Assembly (NCBI RefSeq): GCF_047159865.1
Contig: NZ_AP038804.1
Location: 1,488,001-1,552,000, forward strand
Direction: 5' to 3'
Length of the DNA stretch: 64,000 bases
DNA from: JAIOSF01 sp047159865
Lineage (GTDB): Bacteria > Campylobacterota > Campylobacteria > Campylobacterales > Arcobacteraceae
Made by a program: the position numbers and the translations under genes. The stretch's first letter is position 1. Every line of letters starts with the position of its first letter. Positions 1-8,373 of the stretch are shown here, piece after piece. The notes under the pieces were generated by a model, which was not told the DNA's origin, did not search any database, and worked only from the letters and a program-made list of their open reading frames with translations.

Positions 1-1237
1 GAGTGATGAAGCTATTGAACTTTTTGGTAAAAACTTAACAGAATTACTTATTACTCCACCACTTGTAAATCAAGTGATTTTAGGTATGGATCCTGGATAT
101 AAAACTGGATGTAAGTTAGCTGTAATAGATGATAATGGAAACTATTTAGACTCAAATGTGATATATCTTTTAAGTGAAAATAATATAAAAACATCTTCAA
201 AAATAGTATTGGATTTAATAAAAAAGTACAATATAACTGCAATTGCTATAGGAAATGGAACTGCTTCAAAAGAGACAGCAAGTTTTGTAAATGATTTAAA
301 AAAGGAACATAATCTAAATATAAATTATGCAGTTGTAAGTGAAATAGGGGCTTCTGTGTACTCAGCTTCTAAAATTGCACAAGAGGAGTATCCAAATCTT
401 GATGTTACGATTAGAGGAGCTATCTCTATAGCGCAAAGACTGCGAGACCCTATGTCTGCTTTAGTCAAAATAGACCCAAAATCACTAGGTATTGGTCAGT
501 ACCAGCACGATGTAGATCAAAAAAATCTTACTACAAAACTAAATACGACTACTTTTACATTAGTAAATAAAATAGGGGTAGATATAAACTCTGCTTCGTA
601 TAAATTGCTTTCTTATGTGTCTGGAATAAGTGAAAAATTAGCCAAAAATATTACAGATTTTCGAGCTGATATAGGAGAGTTTACAAGTAAAAAACAACTC
701 TTAAAAGTAAAAGGAATAGGTGCTAAAGCGTATGAGCAAAGTGTAGGGTTTTTACGAATCAAAGATGGAGAGAGTTTTTTAGATAATAGCGGTATTCATC
801 CTGAAAATTATGATGTGGCAAAATATCTAAAAGAAAAGTGTGATTTAAATACTATAGACAATACTACTTTAAAAGAGTTGTCAAAAAAGTTTGATTGTGG
901 ATATGAGAGTTTAAAAGATATTGTTGTTGAGCTTAAAAAACCAGGGTTTGATATACGAGATGAACTTGAGCAAATCTCATTTTGTGAAGATATAAAAAGT
1001 ATTGATGAGTTAAAAATAGGAGATAGTGTAAACGGAGTCGTACGAAATATCACAGATTTTGGAGCGTTTATAGATATAGGTCTTAAAAATGATGCGATGC
1101 TTCATATCTCACAATATTCACATAAACGAATATCTCACTTAATGGATGTCCTAAGTGTAAATCAACAGCTTAAAAATATCAAAATCCAAAATATAGATAT
1201 CGAAAAAAACAAAATATCTTTGACAATGTTAGATTAG
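1..1237 (+). CDS. tex: Tex family RNA-binding protein, 5' end cut by window
   Basis: The reading frame is open from the window edge, so this is the C-terminal part (about 411 codons) of Tex (YhgF), normally 700-780 residues. Visible parts in order: the start of the YqgF/RNase H-like domain (motif MDPGYKTG), a helix-hairpin-helix region (VSGISEKLA, then KVKGIGAKAYEQS), and a C-terminal S1 domain (GVVRNITDFGAFIDIG, then LHISQYS). Tex proteins bind nucleic acid and affect transcription and RNA processing; the exact role here is unknown. An internal GTG at 74 is not the true start because the upstream codons already read as Tex sequence (NLTELLITPPL). The SNF2 helicase gene follows after 15 bases and may be co-transcribed. 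Confidence 0.95.
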   Translation, partial: SDEAIELFGKNLTELLITPPLVNQVILGMDPGYKTGCKLAVIDDNGNYLDSNVIYLLSENNIKTSSKIVLDLIKKYNITAIAIGNGTASKETASFVNDLKKEHNLNINYAVVSEIGASVYSASKIAQEEYPNLDVTIRGAISIAQRLRDPMSALVKIDPKSLGIGQYQHDVDQKNLTTKLNTTTFTLVNKIGVDINSASYKLLSYVSGISEKLAKNITDFRADIGEFTSKKQLLKVKGIGAKAYEQSVGFLRIKDGESFLDNSGIHPENYDVAKYLKEKCDLNTIDNTTLKELSKKFDCGYESLKDIVVELKKPGFDIRDELEQISFCEDIKSIDELKIGDSVNGVVRNITDFGAFIDIGLKNDAMLHISQYSHKRISHLMDVLSVNQQLKNIKIQNIDIEKNKISLTMLD

Positions 1238-1252
1238 GATAGAAAAGTACAG

Positions 1253-4060
1253 ATGAAAATTACTCGTGAAGATATCAAAGAAAATGTAGATTTAGGAGCA
1301 TTTAATCGAGGCTATCACTACTATAAAGATGGTGATGTCGATAGTTATGAAATATTTGAACAAACAGATACAGTAGTGAGTTTAACATCTTGTGTAAATG
1401 GGATGCAACAGTACGAACAAGATATCGATATCTCATTAAAAAATAAAAAAGTACATATATCTGGAAAATGTAGCTGTCCTGTACAAGACAATTGTAAACA
1501 TGTGGTGGCTGTTTGTTTACAGTATATGAGTGACAAAAAAAATGAAAATCCTACAAATAAATATGACAAATGGATAAACTCTTTATCAAAAATCACATCA
1601 AATAAAAAATTTGAACTCTATCAAAATGAGCCATTTATAATCTATCGATTATTTGCAGATGATACAAGAACAGATACAAATGATTTGAAGTTTTACCAAT
1701 GTAAGTTTTTAAAAAATGGAACACTTAACCAAGGCACACTTTTAAATAGTGATAAATATCTCTTTTCTACTTTGTATGATAATTTTAAATTTGAAGATGA
1801 TAAAAATATAGTAGAGTATTGTTCTGGATTTTTTCAAAAATATGGTAACAAAACGACAAAAATTGAGGGGAGTTTAGGTTATATAGTTATCAAAGAACTT
1901 CTTAAAACAAAAAGATGTTTTTATAAAGACAATAACGAAGCTTTGAGTTTTAGTGATGATGAGATTTGTTTGGATTTTGTTTGGGAAAAAGTAAATGAAA
2001 ACTATGAATTGCAAGTAAAAAATATAGATGATTTTGAGATGATATTTACTCAACCACTTTTAGTCATAAATAAACAGAATAATAAGATACAAAAAGTATC
2101 TACACAAATGAATGCAAAGTTTTTAGAACAGTTACTAGAAGCTCCTGTTATTCCCCACGCTAAAGTTTTAGATTTATGTAAACTTGTAGAAAAAAATAGT
2201 CACAATCTCTCTTTTTCAATGCCAAGTGATTTAAAAATCAATACTACAGAAGTAACCCCTATAATAAATATATCAAAAGATGAGATAAATGAATGGTTTA
2301 AACTCTCTTTTAATATAGAGTTTGATGGGAGGGTTTTTCCTATTGCTCCTTTGGTGAGTGGTATTATCGAACAGTATGATAATTTAGAAAATTTGCCTTT
2401 AAATATAAATGTAAAAATAGAAGGTGATAGTTATGTAACAATTCAAACAGAACAGTTACGACCTATTTTAAATACAATTATTGCTTTAAATGACAAAAAA
2501 GATAGTGATGAAAATCTTATTATCTCCTCTTATGAGTCTCATCTTTTAGGTGATTTTACACAAAATTCTTATTTAAAAGAAAATGAACTCATACAAATAT
2601 CTCAAAAACTGAAAAACTTTGGTGGGATAGAAAAAGTAAAACAAGCCTCTTGCGTAACTGCAACTTTAAGAGACTACCAACAAGATGGAATAAACTGGTT
2701 AAATTTTTTATATGAGTTTAAATTTGGTGGAATTTTAGCAGATGATATGGGTCTTGGAAAAACTATTCAGACTTTAACTCATCTCTCAACTTTGAAAGAA
2801 AACGGAAAACTCAATAAACCTTGTTTAATAGTGATGCCAACATCATTAATTGCAAATTGGAAAAACGAAGTCAAAAAATTCACTCCAAATTTATCTGTTT
2901 TATCCCTTCATGGAAATGATAGAGCCAAACGATTTAAGCAGCTTCAAAATTACGATATATTACTCACTACTTATCCATTAATTGTAAGAGATAAAGAAAA
3001 GTTTGAAAAAGAAAACTTTTTATATATCATCTTAGATGAAGCTCAAAAAATTAAAAACCCAAAAACAAAAATGACTCAAGCTATTAAAGAACTTAAAAGT
3101 GAACACAAACTAGCTCTGTCTGGAACGCCTGTAGAAAACCATCTTGGTGAACTTTGGAGTATATTTGATTTTTTAATGCCTAACTTTTTAGATACACTGC
3201 CCTTTTTTAAAAATTACTACCAAAATCCTATAGAAAAAGACAATGATTTAAACCGTCAAAAACTTTTAAATGAAAGAGTAAAACCATTTATCATTAGACG
3301 GACAAAAGAGAAAGTAGCACATGAACTGCCTCCTAAATCTGAAATCATAAAATACACTCAGTTTGAACCAAAACAGTCAAAACTATACGAATCGATTCGT
3401 GTCACTATGGAGAAAAAAGTACGAGAAGCTATTTCTGAAAAAGGGATTGGTTCTTCTCATATCACTATTTTAGATGCTCTTTTAAAACTACGACAAGTGT
3501 GTTGTGATCCTAGTTTAGTAAAAATTGATGAGGCTTTAAAAGTTCAGGAGTCAGCTAAACTAGAATTGTTTTTAGATTTAGTTGATGAACTTTTAAGTGA
3601 GGGTAGAAAGATACTTGTATTTTCACAGTTTACTTCTATGTTAAAAATAATAGAAGAAAAAATTTTAGAAAAAGAAATATCTTATACTAAACTAACTGGC
3701 TCAACTGTAAATAGAGAACAAGCTATAAATAAATTTACAGATGGGAAAGCAGATATGTTTCTTATCTCACTCAAAGCTGGTGGAGTTGGATTAAATCTAA
3801 CTACAGCTGATACTGTTATACATTATGATCCATGGTGGAATCCAGCAGTTGAAAATCAAGCTACAGATAGAGCCTATAGAATAGGGCAAAAAAAAGCTGT
3901 TTTTGTATATAAACTCATAGTAGAAAATAGTATTGAACAAAAAATACTAGAGTTACAGGAGAAGAAAAAAGTACTTCAAGATCGTATTTTTGATGAAAAC
4001 AAACAGCAAGAAGATACTAAGTTTTCTGGTGATGAGTTATTGGAGTTATTGAAGTATTAG
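1253..4060 (+). CDS. SNF2-family helicase with N-terminal SWIM zinc finger
   Basis: 935 residues. The N-terminus carries a SWIM-type zinc finger (C73-x-C75-x5-C81-x-H83). A poorly conserved middle region of about 400 residues follows, then a SNF2/Rad54-type ATPase: Walker A DDMGLGKT near residue 496, Walker B variant DEAQ near 595, SGTPVEN near 623, and the helicase C lobe with ATDRAYRIGQ near 870. The family comprises ATP-driven DNA translocases. SWIM-SNF2 proteins are common in bacteria with no firmly assigned role, though DNA repair and transcription recycling are plausible. It lies 15 bases after tex. The DEAQ box is normal for bacterial SNF2 proteins. Function beyond DNA translocase is inference. 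Confidence 0.93.
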   Translation: MKITREDIKENVDLGAFNRGYHYYKDGDVDSYEIFEQTDTVVSLTSCVNGMQQYEQDIDISLKNKKVHISGKCSCPVQDNCKHVVAVCLQYMSDKKNENPTNKYDKWINSLSKITSNKKFELYQNEPFIIYRLFADDTRTDTNDLKFYQCKFLKNGTLNQGTLLNSDKYLFSTLYDNFKFEDDKNIVEYCSGFFQKYGNKTTKIEGSLGYIVIKELLKTKRCFYKDNNEALSFSDDEICLDFVWEKVNENYELQVKNIDDFEMIFTQPLLVINKQNNKIQKVSTQMNAKFLEQLLEAPVIPHAKVLDLCKLVEKNSHNLSFSMPSDLKINTTEVTPIINISKDEINEWFKLSFNIEFDGRVFPIAPLVSGIIEQYDNLENLPLNINVKIEGDSYVTIQTEQLRPILNTIIALNDKKDSDENLIISSYESHLLGDFTQNSYLKENELIQISQKLKNFGGIEKVKQASCVTATLRDYQQDGINWLNFLYEFKFGGILADDMGLGKTIQTLTHLSTLKENGKLNKPCLIVMPTSLIANWKNEVKKFTPNLSVLSLHGNDRAKRFKQLQNYDILLTTYPLIVRDKEKFEKENFLYIILDEAQKIKNPKTKMTQAIKELKSEHKLALSGTPVENHLGELWSIFDFLMPNFLDTLPFFKNYYQNPIEKDNDLNRQKLLNERVKPFIIRRTKEKVAHELPPKSEIIKYTQFEPKQSKLYESIRVTMEKKVREAISEKGIGSSHITILDALLKLRQVCCDPSLVKIDEALKVQESAKLELFLDLVDELLSEGRKILVFSQFTSMLKIIEEKILEKEISYTKLTGSTVNREQAINKFTDGKADMFLISLKAGGVGLNLTTADTVIHYDPWWNPAVENQATDRAYRIGQKKAVFVYKLIVENSIEQKILELQEKKKVLQDRIFDENKQQEDTKFSGDELLELLKY

Positions 4061-4191
4061 AATTAAAATCTAATTCTTCTGCTTTAAACTCTATATTATC
4101 TTTTAAATTGAGTTGGAAAACAAGATTTGGGTTTGTGTTCATATCTCTTTTCTTTATGTAGTACTGACAATAGAGATAAATTAAAAGATGT

Positions 4192-4197
4192 TATAAT
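4192..4197 (+). promoter_or_regulatory. TATAAT -10 box upstream of the HAD gene
   Basis: A perfect TATAAT sits 31 bases before the HAD start. No convincing -35 box is seen, as is usual for sigma-70 promoters in Campylobacterota. The rest of 4061-4227 shows only an imperfect 7-bp inverted repeat at 4059-4077 without a T-run. Confidence 0.5.
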
Positions 4198-4227
4198 TGA
4201 CTATATATAAAAAAGGATATATGATAA

Positions 4228-4875
4228 ATGGAAAAAAAATATATATTATTTGACAATGATGGAGTTCTTGTAGAAACAGAAGTTTGGTATTATGAAGCTA
4301 GCAAAAGAGCACTTAAAGAGTTTTTTGATGTGAATTTACAGTTTGATGAGTATATGGATATTATGACAGCTGGGAATGGTGTATGGGTTGCAGCAAAAGG
4401 TGCAAGTGAAAAAGAAAAAATTATAGCAAGAGAACAGCGTGATGTGTATTATCAAGAGTATTTACGAAAAGAAAATATTGCTATAGAAAATGTCCATGAT
4501 GTGTTGGGTGAGTTAAAGAAACAATACCAGATGGCAATTGTGACAACATCAAGAAGAGTTGATTTTGATATTATCCATAAAAATCGTGGGATAATAGATT
4601 TTATGGATTTTGTTTTATGTGTTGAAGATTATCCTCGAGCCAAACCATTTCCTGATCCTTATCTTAAAGGTTTAGAATTATTTGGTGCTTCAAAAGAAGA
4701 AACAATCGTTATAGAAGATTCACAGCGTGGACTTATCTCTGCCAATAGAGCCAATATTGATTGTGTGATAGTTCATAATGAATTTACAAAAACACAAAAT
4801 TTTGATAGTGCAAGTTACAAAATTGACAAATTAAGTGAATTGTCATCTATTTTAAATCAAAATAAATTTGAATAA
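4228..4875 (+). CDS. HAD-superfamily hydrolase, beta-phosphoglucomutase/phosphatase-like
   Basis: 215 residues. Motif I is FDNDGVLVE at residues 8-16, with Asp9 as the expected nucleophile and Asp11 as acid/base. Motif II is VTTSRR. Motif III/IV is the lysine in RAKPFPDPYLKG and the acidic VIEDSQRG. A helical cap lies between motifs I and II (about residues 17-85), which fits subfamily I (GS-type) phosphatases and phosphoglucomutases. Substrate cannot be read from sequence; small sugar phosphates or phosphoglycolate are usual for the group. It has its own promoter and is followed after 43 bases by a regulator gene with a separate -10 box. Confidence 0.88.
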   Translation: MEKKYILFDNDGVLVETEVWYYEASKRALKEFFDVNLQFDEYMDIMTAGNGVWVAAKGASEKEKIIAREQRDVYYQEYLRKENIAIENVHDVLGELKKQYQMAIVTTSRRVDFDIIHKNRGIIDFMDFVLCVEDYPRAKPFPDPYLKGLELFGASKEETIVIEDSQRGLISANRANIDCVIVHNEFTKTQNFDSASYKIDKLSELSSILNQNKFE

Positions 4876-4887
4876 ATTTAAAAATGT

Positions 4888-4893
4888 TATACT
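4888..4893 (+). promoter_or_regulatory. TATACT -10 box of the orphan regulator gene
   Basis: TATACT lies 26 bases before the ATG at 4919, with GAAAGAGG acting as the ribosome-binding site. This suggests the regulator gene is transcribed separately from the HAD gene. Confidence 0.45.
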
Positions 4894-4918
4894 ATAGCAG
4901 AAATTAGAAAGAGGCTTA

Positions 4919-5593
4919 ATGAAAATATTGTTGTTAGAAAATGATCTTGAGTTATTAAAGTCTATAAAAGAGTATTTAATAGAATTAGGACACCAATGTA
5001 CCGCTTGTCACTATAAACAAGATGCAAAACTTTACTTAGAAGAAACAGTATATGATTTGTTGATTTTAAATATAGATGAAAAAACATATGATGGACTTGA
5101 GTTATATGAAAATTTTAAACAATCAAATTTTAGTACGCCTGCTATGTTTATTAGTAATCTTACAGATATAGAAACAATTTCTCGCGCATTTGATATGGGT
5201 GGAGCAGAATATTTAAAAAAACCTTTCCATCTCAAAGAATTAGCATACCGTATACAAAAATTGGCTAAAAAAATCGATAATATAAAAAGAGAACATATTT
5301 TATTGAGTCCAAATTATAGTTATATTAGAAAAGAAAACAAACTTTTATATAGGGATGTGATCCAGCCTTTGACCAAAAAACAGCTAAATATTATCGAGTG
5401 TTTGTGCAAAAATTTAGGAAGTATTGTAAATTTTGATATTTTTAGAGAATATGCTTGGGGATCTGATTTGGTAAGTGATGCTACTATTAGAACAGAGTTA
5501 AGCAGACTTCGAAAAGTATTAAAAGAAGATTTTATTCAAAATAATAAAGGTATAGGTTACAAAGTTGATAGATATGTGATGTCTCCTATGTGA
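4919..5593 (+). CDS. Orphan OmpR-family response regulator with degenerate receiver
   Basis: 224 residues: an N-terminal receiver (about 1-120) and a C-terminal winged-helix DNA-binding domain (about 128-220; RTELSRLRKVLKED recognition region and GIGYKV wing). The receiver is atypical. The phospho-acceptor position in DLLILN-IDEKTYDG is Asn51 instead of Asp, and the metal-binding acidic pair reads Glu7-Asn8 instead of Glu-Asp. The conserved lysine is kept (YLKKPF). No histidine kinase is adjacent. By analogy with phosphorylation-independent orphan regulators of Campylobacterota such as HP1043/HsrA, it may act without phosphorylation; that is inference. Asp53 could in principle substitute as an acceptor. 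Targets are unknown. Confidence 0.88.
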   Translation: MKILLLENDLELLKSIKEYLIELGHQCTACHYKQDAKLYLEETVYDLLILNIDEKTYDGLELYENFKQSNFSTPAMFISNLTDIETISRAFDMGGAEYLKKPFHLKELAYRIQKLAKKIDNIKREHILLSPNYSYIRKENKLLYRDVIQPLTKKQLNIIECLCKNLGSIVNFDIFREYAWGSDLVSDATIRTELSRLRKVLKEDFIQNNKGIGYKVDRYVMSPM

Positions 5594-5602
5594 TATTACA
5601 CA

Positions 5603-5788
5603 TTAAGATTTTTGCGAAATATCTTCTAGTAATAATTTTAAGTCTTCCATCCCTGAAGCAAGTTTTTTGACAATCTCTTTTTCCAAACAGTTTAAAGTCA
5701 TATTTGTATTTATATCTACACCTAACTCTTTAGCCTGTTTTTTTCTTATATCAAAATCTGTACTCTGTTTTGGTTTTACTACTATCAA
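5603..5788 (-). CDS. Small hypothetical protein (61 aa)
   Basis: Starts with TTG, preceded by AAAGGA at good spacing, which supports translation. The protein is charged, lacks a signal peptide or membrane segment, and is probably mostly helical (KQAKELGVDI, LEKEIVKKLASGMEDLKLLLEDIS). It sits between the orphan regulator (convergent, 9 bases away) and the first chemoreceptor (divergent). I do not recognise the family. The helical, acidic/basic pattern resembles small regulatory or adaptor proteins, but nothing specific can be claimed. Confidence 0.55.
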   Translation of the reverse strand: MIVVKPKQSTDFDIRKKQAKELGVDINTNMTLNCLEKEIVKKLASGMEDLKLLLEDISQKS

Positions 5789-5886
5789 AAAAATTCCTTT
5801 ATTTTTATAAGGCGAAATAATAGAGTAATAAACTTAAGATAACTTTTCCCTTTTGATTAATTTATTAATTTATTATTTTAATATGC

Positions 5887-5892
5887 TATACT
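5887..5892 (+). promoter_or_regulatory. TATACT -10 box of the first chemoreceptor gene
   Basis: TATACT lies 26 bases before the ATG at 5919, with AAGAAGGA as the ribosome-binding site. The upstream stretch 5830-5885 is strongly AT-rich. No clear -35 was found. Confidence 0.45.
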
Positions 5893-5918
5893 AAAATAGT
5901 ACAAAGAAGGATAATAAT

Positions 5919-8249
5919 ATGACAATTAAAAAGAAACTAATAGTTGCCTTTTCAATTATTGCGATTTTGGTTGCAATTCTTGCAGGGTATAGTAATTTTG
6001 GTGTATCGAAATCAGCAGATGGCTTTTCAAGTTATAGAGAGATGGCAAAAGATAATGTTTTGGCAAGTTCTGTTCAGTCAAATATGTTGATGGTACGAAT
6101 GAATGTGAAAGATTATCTTAACACACCAATTCAAAAAGAGATTGATGAATTTGAGAAATATTACAAAATAACTGATAGTTTTATTGATAAGGCATTAGTG
6201 GAGATTCAAAAACCAACACGAGCCCCTATGGTAAAAGAGATTTCTGAAAAATTTCATGCATATCATAAACATTTTTATGAAGTGGTTGCTTTTTTTAATG
6301 CTAGAAACGATATTGTTAATAATAATTTAAATATAAATGGTAAAAAAATAGAAAAACTTTTATCTTCTGTTATGAAAACTACTCATAAAGACGGTCATGA
6401 TATTGCATCGTACGATGCTGCACTTGCTGTACGATCTCTTTTACTGGCTCGTCTTTATACTGCTAAATATTTAGCATCAAATAAAGTAGAACATGCGCAA
6501 AGAGTAGATAAAGAGTTTTCTGATTTACAATATGAATTAGAACTACTAAAAAAAGAGATTCAAAATTCAACTAGAAGAATGCAGTTAGAAAAATCAGTGA
6601 AACTAATTGATTTATATAAAAAGGGTGTTAAAGATATAGTTCAAATTATAAGAAAACGGAATCTTATCATAGATAATAAACTCAATAAAATAGGACCACA
6701 TATTGCAAAATTATCTGAAGATGTTAAAATTTCAATTAAAAAAGATCAAGATACCATAGGACCAGATGTATCTGCACTTAATGATAGTTTACTTATTGTT
6801 ACTCCGATTATTGCATTGATTGTGTTTATTTTAGTAATTGTTATGGCTATTTTAATTCCAAGAACTATAGTTTCTCAAATTGAAGAGTTTCAAAAAGGAC
6901 TATTAAATTTCTTTAGTTTTATAAATAAAGAAACTACAACAGTTTCTCCAATCCAAATTAATTCAAATGATGAGATAGGAACTATGGCACAAGTTGTGAA
7001 TAGTAATATTGAAAAAATAAGAAAAAACATTTTAAAAGATGAAGAGTTTGTTCAAGATATTACAAGATTTATTCATGAGTTAAAGTCTGGAAATATGGTT
7101 GCAAAAATTGAAAAAGATTCAGACACTGAATCTTTGATGGAATTAAAAAAATTACTAGATGAGTTACAAGATTATTTAGAACATACTATTGCAAGAGATT
7201 TAAATATTTTGATAGATATTTTAGATAAGTTTAGTCAGTATGATTACACTCCAAGATTTCAAGATGCTTATGGTCAAGTTGCAGTAGCAATAAATACTTT
7301 AGGTGATGCAATTACTAAAATGCTTATTGAAAATAAATCAAATGGTTTAACTTTAGATGTAAGTAGTAACACTCTTTTGAAAAATGTTGACATTTTAAAC
7401 AAAAATTCAAATCAAGCAGCAGCAGCGATAGAGGAAACTTCAGCTGCTTTAGAAGAGATGACAAGTAGTATTTCTCATAATACTGAAAATGTTATACGAA
7501 TGGCAGGTTTTGCTAACTCTTTAACAAGTTCAGCACAGGAAGGGCAGACTCTTGCAACAGAAACTACAAACTCTATGGATGAAATCAATGAACAAGTAAC
7601 ATCTATAAACGAAGCGATTAAAGTGATTGACCAAATTGCATTTCAAACAAACATTCTTTCACTGAATGCTGCTGTTGAAGCAGCAACTGCAGGTGAAGCT
7701 GGAAAAGGTTTTGCTGTTGTTGCGCAAGAGGTAAGAAATCTTGCGGCAAGATCAGCTGAAGCTGCAAATGAGATCAAGTCATTAGTTGAAAATGCAACAG
7801 AAAAAGCCAATAATGGTAAAAATATTGCAGATAAAATGATTCATGGATATACAGGACTTAGTTCAAATATCTCGAAAACTTTAGAACTTATTACAGATGT
7901 AGAGAGTGCATCAAAAGAGCAACAATCAGCTATTATACAGATTAATGACGCAATTAGCTCATTAGATAAGCAAACTCAAGAAAATGCTTCAATTGCATCA
8001 CAGACACATACCGTTGCAGTTCAAACAGATAATATAGCAAAATTAGTTGTAGCAGATGCAAATGAGAAAGAATTTAGCGGAAAAGACTCTGTAAAAGCGA
8101 AAGAAAATACAGTAAGTTCACCATCTACTAATAAAGTAATAGAAAAATCATCTCAAATAGTAGAGAAAAAAACAATAACATCTACTACAAGCAAAAATAT
8201 AAAACCAATTGTTTCAAATAGTTCAGATGATGAATGGGCAAGTTTTTAA
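5919..8249 (+). CDS. Methyl-accepting chemotaxis protein, helical sensor type, with C-terminal xWxxF
   Basis: 776 residues. TM1 is at about 8-28 and TM2 at about 291-313. Between them lies a periplasmic region of about 260 residues that is almost all helical, the size expected for a helical bimodular (HBM-like) sensor and unlike the Cache sensors of the other two receptors here. A HAMP domain and a second HAMP-like segment follow (about 314-440), then the signalling coiled coil. The conserved hairpin tip (IDQIAFQTNILSLNAAVEAA) begins near 570. The C-terminus ends EWASF, matching the xWxxF pentapeptide that tethers CheR/CheB in other bacteria. A basic/Ser-rich linker precedes it. Membrane chemoreceptor; ligand unknown. 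Confidence 0.93.
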   Translation: MTIKKKLIVAFSIIAILVAILAGYSNFGVSKSADGFSSYREMAKDNVLASSVQSNMLMVRMNVKDYLNTPIQKEIDEFEKYYKITDSFIDKALVEIQKPTRAPMVKEISEKFHAYHKHFYEVVAFFNARNDIVNNNLNINGKKIEKLLSSVMKTTHKDGHDIASYDAALAVRSLLLARLYTAKYLASNKVEHAQRVDKEFSDLQYELELLKKEIQNSTRRMQLEKSVKLIDLYKKGVKDIVQIIRKRNLIIDNKLNKIGPHIAKLSEDVKISIKKDQDTIGPDVSALNDSLLIVTPIIALIVFILVIVMAILIPRTIVSQIEEFQKGLLNFFSFINKETTTVSPIQINSNDEIGTMAQVVNSNIEKIRKNILKDEEFVQDITRFIHELKSGNMVAKIEKDSDTESLMELKKLLDELQDYLEHTIARDLNILIDILDKFSQYDYTPRFQDAYGQVAVAINTLGDAITKMLIENKSNGLTLDVSSNTLLKNVDILNKNSNQAAAAIEETSAALEEMTSSISHNTENVIRMAGFANSLTSSAQEGQTLATETTNSMDEINEQVTSINEAIKVIDQIAFQTNILSLNAAVEAATAGEAGKGFAVVAQEVRNLAARSAEAANEIKSLVENATEKANNGKNIADKMIHGYTGLSSNISKTLELITDVESASKEQQSAIIQINDAISSLDKQTQENASIASQTHTVAVQTDNIAKLVVADANEKEFSGKDSVKAKENTVSSPSTNKVIEKSSQIVEKKTITSTTSKNIKPIVSNSSDDEWASF

Positions 8250-8285
8250 AAGCTTGTTCATTTTCTATTCGAAAATATAGTCAAT

Positions 8286-8320
8286 AAAAAAGGGAGAGTT
8301 ATTTTGACTCTCCCTTTTTT
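8286..8320. terminator. Bidirectional rho-independent terminator between chemoreceptor genes
   Basis: Perfect 14-bp stem (AAAAAAGGGAGAGT paired with ACTCTCCCTTTTTT) with a 7-base loop, flanked by A and T runs so it works in both directions. It serves the convergent chemoreceptor genes ending at 8249 (+) and 8374 (-). Confidence 0.93.
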
Positions 8321-8373
8321 TATTGTGTAAAGTTGTTTTGTTTAAAAAAATATCTCGAGGTTAAGATACTTTT

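Noticed and set aside
4059..4077. Inverted repeat AGAATTA/TAATTCT after the SNF2 gene as a terminator
   Set aside because: Short AT-only stem, no T-run on the plus strand; too weak to call.
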